64,000 bases of DNA from Chlamydomonas sphaeroides (Eukaryota; Chlorophyta; Chlorophyceae; Chlamydomonadales; Chlamydomonadaceae), in assembly GCA_001662425.1 (NCBI GenBank), contig BDDC01000052.1, positions 64,699-128,698 of the forward strand. Reading direction: 5' to 3'. Below are positions 1 through 11,880 of the stretch, in pieces. The notes below the pieces were generated by a model. The model did no database searches and was not told where the DNA came from. It saw only the letters and a program-made list of their open reading frames with translations. The position numbers and the translations under genes are program-made. How positions within the stretch are numbered: position 1 is the stretch's first letter; each line of letters opens with the position of its first letter.

Positions 1-3000
1 GGCCGCGGCCGAGTCCGACCCGGGCGCCGCCTGCAGCTGCCGCAGCAGGGCCTGGCCGGCGCTGGGCGTGTCGAGCGACAAGCGGCTGACCGCAGCCGCC
101 GCGGCCGCGCCGGCCGGCGAGCCGTCCGAGCCCGCCGCCGGCGCCGGCGCAGGGCTCTGCAGCTGCCGGAGCAGCGCCAGGCCGGCCGGGTTGCTGTCCA
201 CCGATGGCCGGCCCTCCGCCTGGCTGCCGGGCGCTGGCGGCGCCGCCGCCGTCGCGCCTGGCGGCAGCGACGGCGCCGGCTTGCCGCGGCCCCGGAAGCC
301 GCCAGCCGCGTCGGGCAGGCGCGCGTTCTTAGCGCGCGCCTCGGGCGTCGCGGAGCGCTCGTCGTCACTGCCGCCGCGCGGGCCGCCGGCACGGCTAGGG
401 CTGGCCGTGGCGGCGCCGCGCGCCGCCGACGGCGCGGCGGCAGCGCCGGTCGCGCCCGCCATGATGCGCGCCATCATGGCCGCCACCGCCTCATCGCCCT
501 CGTCCATGCTTTGCATCAGGTCCACCTCAATGGGGTGCGACTTGGGCACCGGACCCGCCGGCGGCGGCGCAGGCGCCTGCGGGGCAGCAGCGGCCGCCGG
601 CGCCGCTGCCGGCGGCGCGGCCGACGCCGGGGCCGGCGTAGGGGCCGCGGGCGCTGGCGCAGGCGGGCTCGCGGGCTTAGCCTGCGGCGCGGGGCGCGGC
701 TGTGCCGCCGCGCCGTTGGTGTTGGCCGCCTGCGGAGCTGGCGGCTGGGCTGCGGCTGGCGCCGGCACCGGTGCGGGGCGGTGCTGCTGCTGCTGCTGTG
801 GCGGCGGGCCACGCTGCTGCTGCTGCTGTGGCCGCTGCTGCTGCATCGGCGGCGCTGCCCACTGCGCGCCCGGTGGCGGCGGCGGCGGCTGCACGAACGC
901 GCCCGGCGGCGCGCCGGGGTGCATGAGCATCATGCCGGGCGGCGGGCCCATCATGCCGCCGGGGCCCATGGGAGCCATGGGACCCATGCCCATGGGGGCC
1001 ACAGGGTAGGGCTGGTAGTACATCTGCCCAGGGCGCGGCCCCTGCATGGGCCCAGGCCCTGCCATGGGCATCATAGGGCCGCCGTGGTAGGGCGGGTACG
1101 ACATGTTGGGGTGCATCTGCATCTGCGGCGGCGGCGGGCCCCCCATGTAGAGCCCGGGGCCGGCAGGGGGCGGCGGCGGCTGCTGCTGCTGCTGCAGTGG
1201 CGCCGCCGGGCCTGGCGAGCCCGGGCCGGTGGCGAGGCGCGCTGTGGGCACGAGACGTTGCAGCGCCGCCAGGGAGCCGTTGGCGGCGGCGGCAGCGGCC
1301 GCTGCTGCCGCGGCGGCGGCGGCGGCGTCCGGGGGAGGCTGCTGCGCCTGGGTCTGGGGCTGCGGGGCAGACATGTTGCGGCCCGAGTTGAGCTTCTGCA
1401 GCAGCGCCTGGCCCGCGGCGGCGCCACTCAGCGGCCCCGCCGACGGCGGCGGCGGCTGGCCCGTCGCCGCTCGCATGGCGGCGCCGAGCAACTTCGACGA
1501 CGGCACCGGTGGCGACGACGGCGACGTCACGGACACCGCCGCCGGCACGCACGGCGCGCCGCTGCCGGCCGCCGCCGAGCCTGTGGCCTGCGGCTGCAGC
1601 GCGCGCAGCGCCGCCGCCGCGGCGGCGGCCTGCGCCGCGTTGCTGGGCGCCGGCGCGCCGCCGACCTTGCCGCCAGGCGGATCCTGCGGCGCCGCGTTGC
1701 GGGCCTGCTTGGTCGCCTGCTGGCGCGGCACCTGGTGCTTGGCCAGGACGATGTCGGCGGGGCTGTTGACGCACAGCAGCAGGTCCTTGGGCACGAAGGC
1801 GCCGTAGCGGCCGTTGACGCGGCCCGACAGGTTGCTGCCGCCGGAGAACTCCTCGTCAAACACAACCTCGCAGGCCTCCTCGAACACGCCTGAGGGGCGG
1901 CGCAGAACAGGAATCGAGGCCGCGGCAGGACGCAGAGCGAGCACGGGGTGGCTGGGCGTGCCAAGCGGTGCGCCGGTGGCACAACTTGGGGGTCAAGTTC
2001 TGGCGGGTGGCGGGCGGCCGCCGCTGCGCGACGTACCGATGATGGTGCCGCGCAGGCCGTACGGCGGCGTGCCCTTGCCGCTGACGCACACAACTCGGTC
2101 GCCCAGGTCAAACACGCCGCCCTGCACCGACAGCTTAACCTGAGGGGACGGGGGGCGAGGTGTGTTCACATACAGTAAGCAATGTGTGTGAATGGGAGGG
2201 CGATCGCAGCGACGATTAAGTAGAGGCCGGCGCCAGGTGACAGAGGTGAGGCTTGGAGGACACAGGCTTAAGACAGGGGGCGCCCCATGGGCACCGGCGA
2301 CAGGGCAGGCGGCGCAACGCGCAAGCTGTGCAAGCGCAGCTGGAGAACAGGGAGCCTCCAAGCCCCACCTGGTCTGCGCCAGGCGTGTAGGGCGGCAGGA
2401 TGAGCGCCGGCGGCACGTTCTCGTACTCGGCGGGCGGAGGCGGCCGCGCCGGTACCGGCGCCACGCTCGCCTGCGGGTCGACACACCAGGCAGCGCCGAG
2501 GGCACACAGCGGGTGAGGAACAGCGCCGGCGGCCAAGCCGTGCAATACAACGGGGTATACGGTGGTACGGCAGCCGTGTTATGTTTCGTACCTGCAGCAC
2601 CTTGACGGCCTCGTCGCTGAGGCTCTTGGAGCCCAGCTTGACGAGCGGGCGCTTGGCCAGCGGCGTGCTCTTGAGCCAGTCCGCCACCTCGCGCACGCGA
2701 TCCTTGCGCTGCGCGGGCGTCATGCCCGGCAGCATGGCATCAATGCGCAGGTCGCCTGGGGGCGGGCAGGGCAGGGCAGGGCAGGGCAGGGCAGGGCAGG
2801 GCAGGGCAGGGCAGGGCAATCAGGGAGGGTTGGGCGGGGAGGGGCCGTGAACGGAGGGCGGGTGACGCATCGCAACCGTGCACAGGGTGGGGCCGCTGCC
2901 CGCCCGCTTGGCAGTGCTAGTGCGCCCAGTCCACAGCGCCGCCTTACCCGCTCCCTCGGCGTCGGCCTTCTGCAGCTGCGTCCACACCCAGGGGTACTTG

Positions 3001-6000
3001 GTGCGGTAGTCGCTGAGGATGGTGATGACGGCGGCGCTGTAGGTCCAGCCGTTGCCGTCCTCGGTGGGCTGGCTGAAGCCGGGCACGCAGACGTCGCGCG
3101 ACGAGGTCTTGATGGCCAGGCCCAGGTCGTAGCGGTCGTCGCCTGGCGTGTGAGCGTTGCGCCAAAAAGGCAAGGTCAGGTCAGCAAGGCCTCGTACCGG
3201 CATGTACCGGCGAACGACGCGAATTGCTGCAAGGATCACACAGCGGGCTGCCTGCTTGATAAGACACCTGCCCCCGCGCCCCGCGGCCCGTCCCCGCTCC
3301 TCACCGTCCCTGCACCACATGTTGCCGGTGATGCGGCCCAGCACCCGCGGCGTCACCTTGAGCCGCCCCGCCACGTCGCCGCTGTTGTAGTAGCGCACCT
3401 GCGGAGGGGTCCGAGAGGCCGGGGCCGTGTGGGGAGGCGTTGGCACACGCCATGCGGGTGGACGGGCAACGCGGCTGCGGCGCAAAGCCGGTGGCCGCTG
3501 CCGTGCCCAGGGACGCTGGGTGGTCTGCGCTGGCGCGCCAGCGCGCCCTATGCACCTTCCCCCGCGCCGTCACCGCACCTGGAAGCGCTCCACCACGCGC
3601 TTGGCAGTGCGCAGCGCCTGGATGCCCACCTGAGGGAGGCGGGCGCAGGGGCGGCGGGTTACGCACTGGGGTACTGGGGCCATGGACAGGGGCTACGCAG
3701 CGGTAGCTGTCAGGCGAGTGGCACCTGCCATCGTTGCTCACTGCGCTCTGCACCCCAGTGCCCTCATGCGCTCGGGTTCCCCACGCCCCTCCGCACCTGG
3801 TCCGTCACGGCCTGCACCAGCAGCCGGTAGTGGCCGCTGGCCGAGGCGCCGCCCGCCTTGCCGCCCTGGCCGGCGGCTGCGGCGGCCGGCTGCCCGGGCT
3901 TGCCCATGAGGCTCTTGCCCGGGTCGGGCAGCACCGTGGCGATGCAGCCGTAGTGGTGCTTGCCCAGGAACACGACCTGGGGGGGAGGGGGTGATGGTAG
4001 AGGCGGAGGCAGAATGCAAGATGAGGTAGGCGCGGCGGTTAGAGACGCAGTCAGCGCGCCGCGCTGAGCGACAGCGGCAATTCTGCCAGCCCGACACCGC
4101 GCCCTGACCGCACCTGCATGCCCTCGAACAGCTCCGCGAACGCGGGCACGTCGTCCGCACCAGCGCTGGCGCCTGCCGCCGCCGCCTGCTGCGGCCGCTG
4201 CCGGATGACCGCCTGCAGCGGCACCGACACCCCAACCCTCGTCGGCAACACTTCTGGCACAGGCATCATGCCGACCGGCATCATGCGCAAGCACGGTCCT
4301 GCTCCTCTGCCCCTGCCAGCTGCCCCGCCTCCGCGGCCGCCTCACCTGCAGCGGGACCTGCACCTCGTCCTTGGCGTACGTCTTCTCGATGGTGCCGTCC
4401 GCGTGCCGCACGTAGCCCAGGCACACGCGCACGCCCACCTGCGTGACAGCGCACAGGGGCGGGCCAGCTGTGAAGGTAGCGGCGCAACGGCGTAGCGCAA
4501 CCCAAAGCTGCAGCCGCGGGCCGCAGCCGTGCCCCGGCCGCCCACACCAGAATGCCCCGACCTTCAGCTCCTCACCTCCCTGTGCGCTCGCCACACCCCT
4601 CACCGCCCTCCCCTTCCGTGCCTCCCTCCAACCCTCCCGGGCTCACCACGAGGTCAACCTTGCCCACGTCGATGCCGAAGCGCGTCAGGAAGTTGCTAAA
4701 CAGCTGCCCGGCGTCCGTCTCCCAGCGCTGCGCCTCGTGCTGCTGCCATTTCTGGACCTGCGGTCAGGGCGCCGCGGCCCAAGAGCAGACGGGGCGAGGC
4801 GGTCATGGGTGCCCTGAACGCCTGGGTGGTGGCCGACCTCATGCTGCCTGGCACTTCGCGCTTTTGCCAGCACGCGGCCACCGGCGTCGTGATGCACCCG
4901 CTGTTGCAGCACCCGCCGCAGCTGCCGGTGCGGTTTTCCTAGCACCCACAAGGTGTGCAAGGCGCTGCCATGACTGCAGGCCAACAGCTGCCACGCGCCC
5001 GGTGCATTCGGGTGCGGTCCGCGATGCGCACCTTGAGCTCGCCCTTGCTGTCGTAGAAGGCCTGCGCGGTGCGGTCCGACACACGCACCACGCGCGCCTC
5101 CTGCGGGGCCGCCGGGCCACCGTGCAGCGGGCAGGGCCACGTCAGCACAAGGCGCGCCGTCCGGATACCCTGAGCTCCCACGACCGCCCCGCGCGTCTGC
5201 CACCTCGGCCACGCACCCTGCCGCACGCCGACGCTCCCCATCCTTGCACGTTGTGTTGACTGGCTGGGACGCTGGCAGTGTGGGGCCCGACCCCACGGCT
5301 CGGGGTTGGCAGACTAGCCCCTCAGTCCCTTGGTACACCCCGACCCACCACCCATCCTCCCCCCCACCTGCAGGTAGGGCCAGTTGATGTAGGCCCTGCT
5401 GCCCAGCAGCCCGCTGCGCGCCACCTGCTCCGCGCCCAGCACCGCGCCGCCCAGCGCCTCACGCAGGTCCTTGAGCCCCAGCACCAGGCTGTCCTTGCGG
5501 CTGGGGGTGCCCAGCACGTTGACGCCCGCGTTGCGCATCGTGGGCCGCACCTGGGTGGGGTTGGGGGGAGGGGGGCAGCGGAGAAGAGAGAGGACAAGGG
5601 AGTGTGATGTGAAGAAAAGAAAGCACTGACGCAGATGAGGTTCCCGTTGCATGCCAACCCGACCCCGTGTCCGACATGTTCGTGGGCCCCTCCCCTCGCA
5701 CTCGACTCGCACACCGTAGCTCACGTCCTGGTACGCGGGCTGGGCCGGGAACCGGGTTCCTTCAGGGTGGCGCTGGGCTTCGCTTCCGCACTGGCGCATT
5801 GAACCGCATTCCCTCTGCGCACGGCCGACGCGCCATTCCACCCGGGGCAGGCTGGGCCGCGCTTCCGCACTGGCGCATCTAACCGCATTCCCTCTGCGCA
5901 CGGCCGACGCGCCACTCAACCCGGGGCGTGCTGTGCCGCGTGTGGGGTTCTGTTCTACCTAACACTGGAACACCCATCGCACTCAGCTCGCCCAACCCGA

Positions 6001-9000
6001 CCCAAGTGGCCCGGGGGGAGAAAGCGGAGGGATCCGACAAGGATAGCCGCACCACGGTCACCGGGATAACGGTCACGGCATCGGGACGGTCACGGTCACG
6101 GCATCGGGACGGGGCCAGGCCGCCGCCCAAGGACCACGCGGCGGGGCCGCGCACCTGCAGCGACTTGAGCGTGGGGATGCCGGGCGGGTTGCCCAGCCCC
6201 GTGCGCGTGCCGGGCACCAGCGCCGGCACAAAGCCCTTGCCTCCGGCCGGCAGCGGCGGCGGCGGCGGGCGCTCCAGGCAGCGGCTGTGGCAGATGCGCA
6301 GGTCCTTGAAGTGCTTGGGCATGGTGGACACGCAGTAGGACGGCTCCGCACTGTTGCGGCAGAACTGAAAGATCTGCGGGCGGGTGAGCATCAAAAGGAC
6401 CGTCGGCCAGACGTGCGCGAGGATACCATGCGCCCTGCAGCCAGCTCGGAGCGAGGAGTGAGAATCGGAGTCGCAACGAGGGGTGGGGGCGGCCATCCAT
6501 GGCGCCATCGCGGAGAGCGGCCCTGGGGCCGCCTTCCGCCTCCCCTCTCCGCACCTGGATGTTGCCCATCTGGTTGCGCGCCAGCTCCTCGGGGCTCATC
6601 AGCGCCGTGCGGATGGAGCGCACCGCCGCCAGCAGCCGGGCCTGCGGGGCCAAGGGGCGACGGAGGCGGCCGCAGCACTCGGCCCACGCGCCAGCTGGTG
6701 GCCTCAGATGGCCCCACGTCCTCCGCCACGGCGAGCTACGCACGCCGTCCCGTCGCCCATGCGCCTCAGAGCGGGCCCCACGTCGTCGGGAAACGGCACC
6801 AGCCTAAGGACTGGCATATGCCCTAGCGTGTCTTGCATTCCTCCACCCCCTTGTTGCCGCAATCCGCGCACAGAACCCCCCTCAGTCCCCTTCATCAAAT
6901 GCTGCGACGTATGTTCCTCGCACCCACCTGCCACCATGTTCACAGCACCCCTCCCTGTCAGGCCCCACCTCGTCCGCGAGGGGTACTGATCCCAGGCAAC
7001 GGCATGTGTGTCCGCAACCCCCCCCCCCCACCACCACACACACACATATTGGCCCATCCCCTGGCAGGCCCCACCTCGTCCACGAAGGGCACCAGCACCA
7101 CGCCCTCCCAGTCCGCGCGCTTGCCCTCCATGTCCACCTGCACACGCCAGGGCGACGGCCGGGGCTCAGCTGAGGCGTCGGGCTTTCATCGCGCCAAGCG
7201 GCCTCGCATCACTGGCCGCATCACTGGCTGGCGGCATGCCACGAGGAGCTGGACGCCCGGTGCAGACCTTGCGGCGGAGAACGGCCGCGAGCGACGGCAC
7301 CCCGGCCTGTCACACGCGCTATGCGCCTGGGACCTGCCGCACCTCGAAGGTGGCCGGGTAGAAGTCCAGGATGGGCGACGTGTCCTCCGTCATCAGCACC
7401 CGCAGCGCCGGCGGCAGCAGCCGCGCGCTGGCGGCGGGCAGCACCGCCAGCAGCTGCTCAAAGGGCTTGAAGGGCGTGCCCTGCGCGAACGCCACCTGGG
7501 GTAGGGTGGCGAAAGCGGCAAGAGCGGAGCGAGGTGAGCGCCAGGTCCGAGGCACACCAGGCTAGCGGCTCCGCCAGCTCGTCAGCTGTCCCGCACCTGG
7601 ACCCGGTCCGCTGGCGCCCAGCCCGAGCCACCTCTGCCCTGAGCGCTGGGCACCCGCCGCCCTCCTACCCGCCTGCCGCTATCCTCTCCTGCCCTCCCTC
7701 TGCTCCTCGCTGGCCCCACCTGGATCTGGTCCAGCTCGATCATCTCGCTGGCCATGGGCGCGTAGTGGTAGGGGTAGTACCAGTCCCACGACGCCACGCC
7801 GCGGTAGTAGTACTCGAGCACCCAGTGCAGGCCGGAGATGTAGTGCTCCGTAACCTGCGCCGCGTCAGGTGGGTGGGGGCGGCCGGGCGACAGGGAAGGT
7901 GGGTGAAGGAAGATGGGGCGCGAGCGCACACAGGGGCACGCGCGCACACAGGGGCACGCGCGCACACGGGCTCGCGCGCGGTGCGGGCGCTTCCGGGCCC
8001 CATGCTGCGCCAGGCTGCGCCACGTTGGCGCCTACCGGTAGTGTTGCTGTGCATCGCAGCAGAACACCAGCAGCACCGCACCTGCCGCCGCTCCTCGGGC
8101 GTGAACGCGCCGAGCTTCTCGCCGTAGTACCGGTCCTGCGGACGGCAAGCAGAGGGGTTGAATGCCCATGGCACAACGTACCTTGACGTACGCACGCAGA
8201 GCCAACAGCACGCGCCCGTTGCTCGCGCCCCCCGCCCAATCATGTATCGCCGCGGGGCGGCGCTGCGGCCGGTGCCAACGCAGCGACCAACGTCGCAACA
8301 TCCCCCAAGACCAGACCCCGCCCTGCCACACACTCCGCCGCACCTTCCACAGATCCAGCCCCTCCGAGCCCAGCCCAGCCATCATGAGCTGCCGCGCCTC
8401 ACGGCTCATCATGGTCGGCCCCGCCGCCGCCGCGGGCGCCGAGGGCGTGTCCGGCTCCAGCGGGCTGTTGGCCAGGTCCGCCCGCGAGCTCGCCGCCGAG
8501 CCCCTGGCCCCGCTGCCCCTGCCGCCGCCGCCGCCGCCCCGGGCCCCGGGGTCCAGTTCGTCCCGGCCGCCCGTCATGCGGGCGTTACGCTTGGCACGCT
8601 TGGCCTCCATGAACTCGGCGTCCTGCGGTGGCGCAGGGTGCGAGGTTGCGGTGTGGGGAATGGAGGCGACAGTGCCGGCTTCGATGGTGGCGGTGTTTGA
8701 GTTGGCGTTGGTACCGAGGGTGCAGGGAAAGCTCAGAGATGCAGAGGGTGCACAGCGCGCACCCATCGCACGGCGCCTCGTCCGCAGCTCGCTCCGTCTG
8801 CGCCCCCCCTGCCCCTGCCCCGCCCCCTCACCTGCGCGCGCTCCTCTAGTGTCTGCAGTTCCATGGTGCCGATGCGCTCCAGCAGCACCTGCAGCCGCCG
8901 CCGGTCCAGGTCGCCCGCGTGCGTCAGGTAGCCGCCCAGGGAGGGCAGCAGCTCCTTGTACAGGTCCATGAGCTTGTTGAGCGCGCCCTCCGCAATGTCC

Positions 9001-11880
9001 AGCGTGGGCAGGGCTGGCGGGGCGGGGAAGATGGCGGCAGGAATGGCGGCAGGGAAGGATGGACAGCCGTGGCATTGGGCCGGCCAGGGGAGTCGGAGGA
9101 AGAGGAGGGAAGGGTGAGCGCCAATGGCTGTTCACGACGCCGATGGCCGGGCTAAAACCCTAAAACCTTAAACCCTTGCCACATGCCATACCGCACCACG
9201 TGCCCGTGCTCCACAGCCCTGTCACTCCACCTGCCACAGACCCCTGCCCGTCTCGCCAGCTGTTCAGTGGGCCGCCCTCCGCGCCCCACTCATGGGGCCC
9301 CCCTCCACAGTGCCTCTCCGCTCACCCGGCAGGAAGTCGTTGCCCACCAGCATGCACATGAGCACGTAGTCGTCCACGATGCGCTCCACGTCCAGCGGGA
9401 AGGGCAGCCGCAGCGCGCCGAACTCCAGCTCAAAGTACTCGCGGAGAAGCCTAGCAGCGGGCGGGGAAAGTGACATGGTTCGTGGAGGGAGAGCAGGCAC
9501 GAACACATGAAATGATGGGGTTCAAAGTACTCGCAGAGCCGCCAGGAGGAGGTCTGGGGGGCGGAGAACGGGTGACACCAACGGTATGAGGCGGCGGTTG
9601 TGACGCAGTGCGCAGTGGCAAGGCCAGGGCAGGGGCCTGAGGCTGCGCGGAGTGGACAGGGGACGGCCGTGTCGCCGCGCCGCGACCTGCAGCGGCCGAG
9701 CCGTGATGCAAGGAGCCGCAACCACCCGGCCTGTGTCAACCGACTCCTCACCCAATCTGAAACATGATGAAGTTTTCGGCGCACGGGTTGTCCAGCACCT
9801 CGCGAGCGGGCTGGCCCCGGTTCTGGCCCGTGTACGACACCACCTCGCGCAGCAGGCAGAAGTGCGGCTCGTGGGAGACCAGGCTGAGCATGATGAGGTC
9901 GGCGTCCAGGCCGTACCTGGGGTGGACAGGCAGGTGCACAGGCGGGGCCGTGCCAGGGTTCAGTTTGGCGACAGGCGCCTGAAAGTAAGGCCATGCATGC
10001 ATGCACCTCGGTTGTGTCGGCGATGAAAGGCCTGCAAGCGCCTGCAGCCCCCGTGTCACGAGCTCCTGCCGCTCCCCCGTCACCCAGGGCCGCCGGTTCA
10101 CGGGAGGGCAGGCGACAACCAGCATGCGGCATGTGCCCGTAGCCCGTGCTGCACGCACATGCAGTGGCGCTGGTTGGGCGCGTAGGTGGGCTGCCGCTTT
10201 TCCCAGCGGATGTACTCCATGATCTTGTGCTCGCCCTCGCCCGGCACCTCGTGGCCTGCGAGAAGAGAATTGCACCACGGGAATGATGACGAAGGAGTTC
10301 GTTTTTCCAAGCAAGCGCCAAGGGAAGTCCGGCGCAGTGCAGGGGCACACGTGGGAGCTGGGCGCGCCAACCCTTTTCTCCGCAGCTCCAGCCGCCACTC
10401 CTCTGGCACGACCCGTTGCCAACCACCCAACGGCCCCTCCCCACTTGCACCTACCCAGGCGCACCTCCGCAACCTTCGCGGCCCCACAGTCCCTCCCTCG
10501 CTGCACTCTGCCCTCGCCGCTCTCGCACCCCTCCACAGCGGCACCCCTCCACAGCCGCACCCCTCCGCAGCCGCACCCGAGAACACCACGTTGGGCTTCT
10601 GCCACAGCGGGTCGTCCGCCATCTTGCGGCGGATAAAGTAGCGCAGGTGCTTGCCCAGCCGCCCCATGAACTCGGTGCCGGGCGTGATGCAGTTGGAGTC
10701 AAACGCGTCCTCCGGCACCACCTCGCCCTTGGCGCGCAGCTCCTCCTCGTGCTGCGGACCGTGGCGGCAGCAGGCGGGATAAGGTAGGGGGGGTGGGCGA
10801 GGTGGGGTTGCGGGCCCAAGGAGCGCCATGGAACTCGACGTATGATGTTGGTCGGGATTGTGAGGGATGGCAGCGCTGCGATGGCATGGCGCGGCGGCTC
10901 TGGCCACAGCCATGCGGCGGGGTTGGGCCCCGTGCGCGCATGTGGGACCGGGCGCAGAGGCAGCGGGCGCCTGCCTGGGCCTAGTGCCGAGTCGAAGGGG
11001 GAAGCTGCGACCTGTCATGGCCTTGCTGTGTTTGTGCAGGTACGATGATGCCGGGGGCAGGGCAGTCATGCCGGACGCGGGCGTCCCTTGGGGGACCCCC
11101 GTGGGGCGCCCGCAGCCGGCAGGGGGCCTGAACGGGCCCAGGGCCGAAGCCCCAGAAGCTTAATGCCGCCCACCCAGCCCAGGCCGCACCTTGATCCGCT
11201 CCTGTGCTGACTTGAAGCGCCGCGAGCGCTGCTGGTTCATCTTAGCGCGGGGGGCCACACCTAAACAAGCCAAGACGACGCGTATGGTCAGGCGCGGCGG
11301 TACATTCAGACGGGGCTGGGAGAAGCGGAGGCAGTGTGGCGCTTGGGCGCAAAACCCCTGACCCCGCACCGTCGATGGCCATGAACAGCAGCTTCTGCGG
11401 CCGGACGATCTGGATGAGCTTCTCCAGATACTCGAACACCTTCAGAAACATGTCCTCCTCTGTCTTGCCCCCAAGGTCCCGCTGGTTGGCGTGCGTGCAG
11501 TTATGGATGATGCCGTTCATGTCCAGGTACAAATTGTCAATCTCCGGCGGCCCCTCCGTCAGCGTAAGCCGCTGATTCAGGAGGGGGTACCGCTCGGACA
11601 TCCATCGGTAAAATTTTGGGATACCTGGTGTTCGGGTGGGAGTGACAGGCGGAAGCGTCGGGCGGGAGTATGTAGCTAAGTGACGATGAGAAGAGCAGTG
11701 AGAGGGACGGAGCAGAATGAAGGGGAAACCGTGCGGCACTGGGTGTGCCGGGTTTGGCGCCCGGTGCGGTCAGGGGAGCGCGCCGGACGCGCAGAGTGCG
11801 ATCTAGCGCCGTCGCCACCCGGTTGAGAATGCAAGGACTGCATACGACACCAGGGCTGCATTCAGCCCGGGCTTACCCAT
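1..11880 (-). CDS. XRN1: XRN1-type 5'-3' exoribonuclease (3' end beyond window)
   Basis: Cytoplasmic-type 5'-3' exoribonuclease that degrades decapped, 5'-monophosphate mRNA. Exons read on the minus strand: 11880-11877 (only ATGG), 11624-11370, 11260-11190, 10751-10577, 10255-10159, 9916-9752, 9450-9326, 9013-8832, 8622-8344, 8135-8082, 7854-7720, 7495-7343, 7137-7075, 6641-6555, 6373-6155, 5550-5368, 5100-5032, 4757-4647, 4438-4346, 4212-4114, 3976-3797, 3629-3579, 3398-3305, 3142-2948, 2755-2592, 2470-2369, 2139-2037, 1889-<1. All phases agree, giving at least 1,799 residues. The N-terminus reads MGIPKFYRWMSERYPLLNQ. Catalytic-domain motifs are LDMNGIIHNC (D36), AIDGVAPRAKMNQQRSRRF (D86), PGEGEHKIMEYIR and YGLDADLIMLSL. 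VNVLGTPSRK, AYINWPYLQ and an SH3-like GVFDLGDRVV segment match XRN1 rather than nuclear XRN2/Rat1. The tail (about 600 residues, Ala/Pro/Gln/Met-rich) is still open at the window edge. Exon 9 carries an Arg/Gly/Ser-rich insert. Confidence 0.93.
2764..2818. repeat. GGGCA pentanucleotide array, 11 copies
   Basis: Eleven uninterrupted copies of GGGCA lie in the XRN1 intron between exons 24 and 25, nine bases beyond the acceptor of exon 25 (2755). Confidence 0.95.
5781..5938. repeat. 79-bp direct tandem duplication
   Basis: Two head-to-tail copies (5781-5859 and 5860-5938), both starting CGCTTCCGCACTGGCGCAT and differing at only a few positions, lie in the large XRN1 intron between exons 15 and 16 (5551-6154). 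The second copy runs directly into a dispersed repeat at 5942. Confidence 0.9.
5942..5973. repeat. Dispersed repeat B, copy 1 (32 bp)
   Basis: The segment beginning GTGGGGTTCTGTTCTACC matches 21819-21850 in a MAP1 intron at all but about three of 32 positions. The two genes are unrelated, so this is a dispersed element. On the minus strand both copies read VLGRTEPH. Confidence 0.8.
6771..7081. repeat. Copies of the XRN1 exon 13 end inside the next intron
   Basis: The exon 13 3' end with its donor (plus-strand CAGGCCCCACCTCGTCC, 7065-7081) recurs at 6959-6975 and, more diverged, at 6771-6787 within intron 13. Each copy carries similar flanks such as GGCACCAGC or a degenerate form of it. Only the 7075 junction keeps the reading frame into exon 14. 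Confidence 0.75.
7925..7976. repeat. 18-bp tandem repeat, about 3 copies
   Basis: Unit CGCACACAGGGGCACGCG starts at 7925, 7943 and (degenerate) 7961 in the XRN1 intron between exons 10 and 11. It is purine/pyrimidine alternating and CpG-rich. Confidence 0.9.
9152..9175. repeat. Telomere-like CCCTAAAA motif inside an intron
   Basis: The tract CTAAAACCCTAAAACCTTAAACCC sits in XRN1 intron 7 (9014-9325). It matches two to three units of the algal/plant telomeric repeats (CCCTAAAA or CCCTAAA), with one base missing in the last unit. The tract is too short to be a telomere. Confidence 0.6.
9522..9538. repeat. Intronic copy of the XRN1 exon 7 start
   Basis: The plus-strand 17-mer TCAAAGTACTCGC(A)GAG repeats the exon 7 beginning at 9430-9446 with one mismatch, 92 bp upstream in transcript sense. 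The exon encodes LREYFE and the copy reads LCEYFE. The copy has no phase-compatible acceptor, so the exon at 9450 is used. Confidence 0.7.

Noticed and set aside
511..1893. Long plus-strand open frame of 460 codons opposite the XRN1 tail
   Set aside because: Arg/His-rich shadow of a GC-rich low-complexity exon; no domains, and the minus-strand frame is continuous with XRN1.
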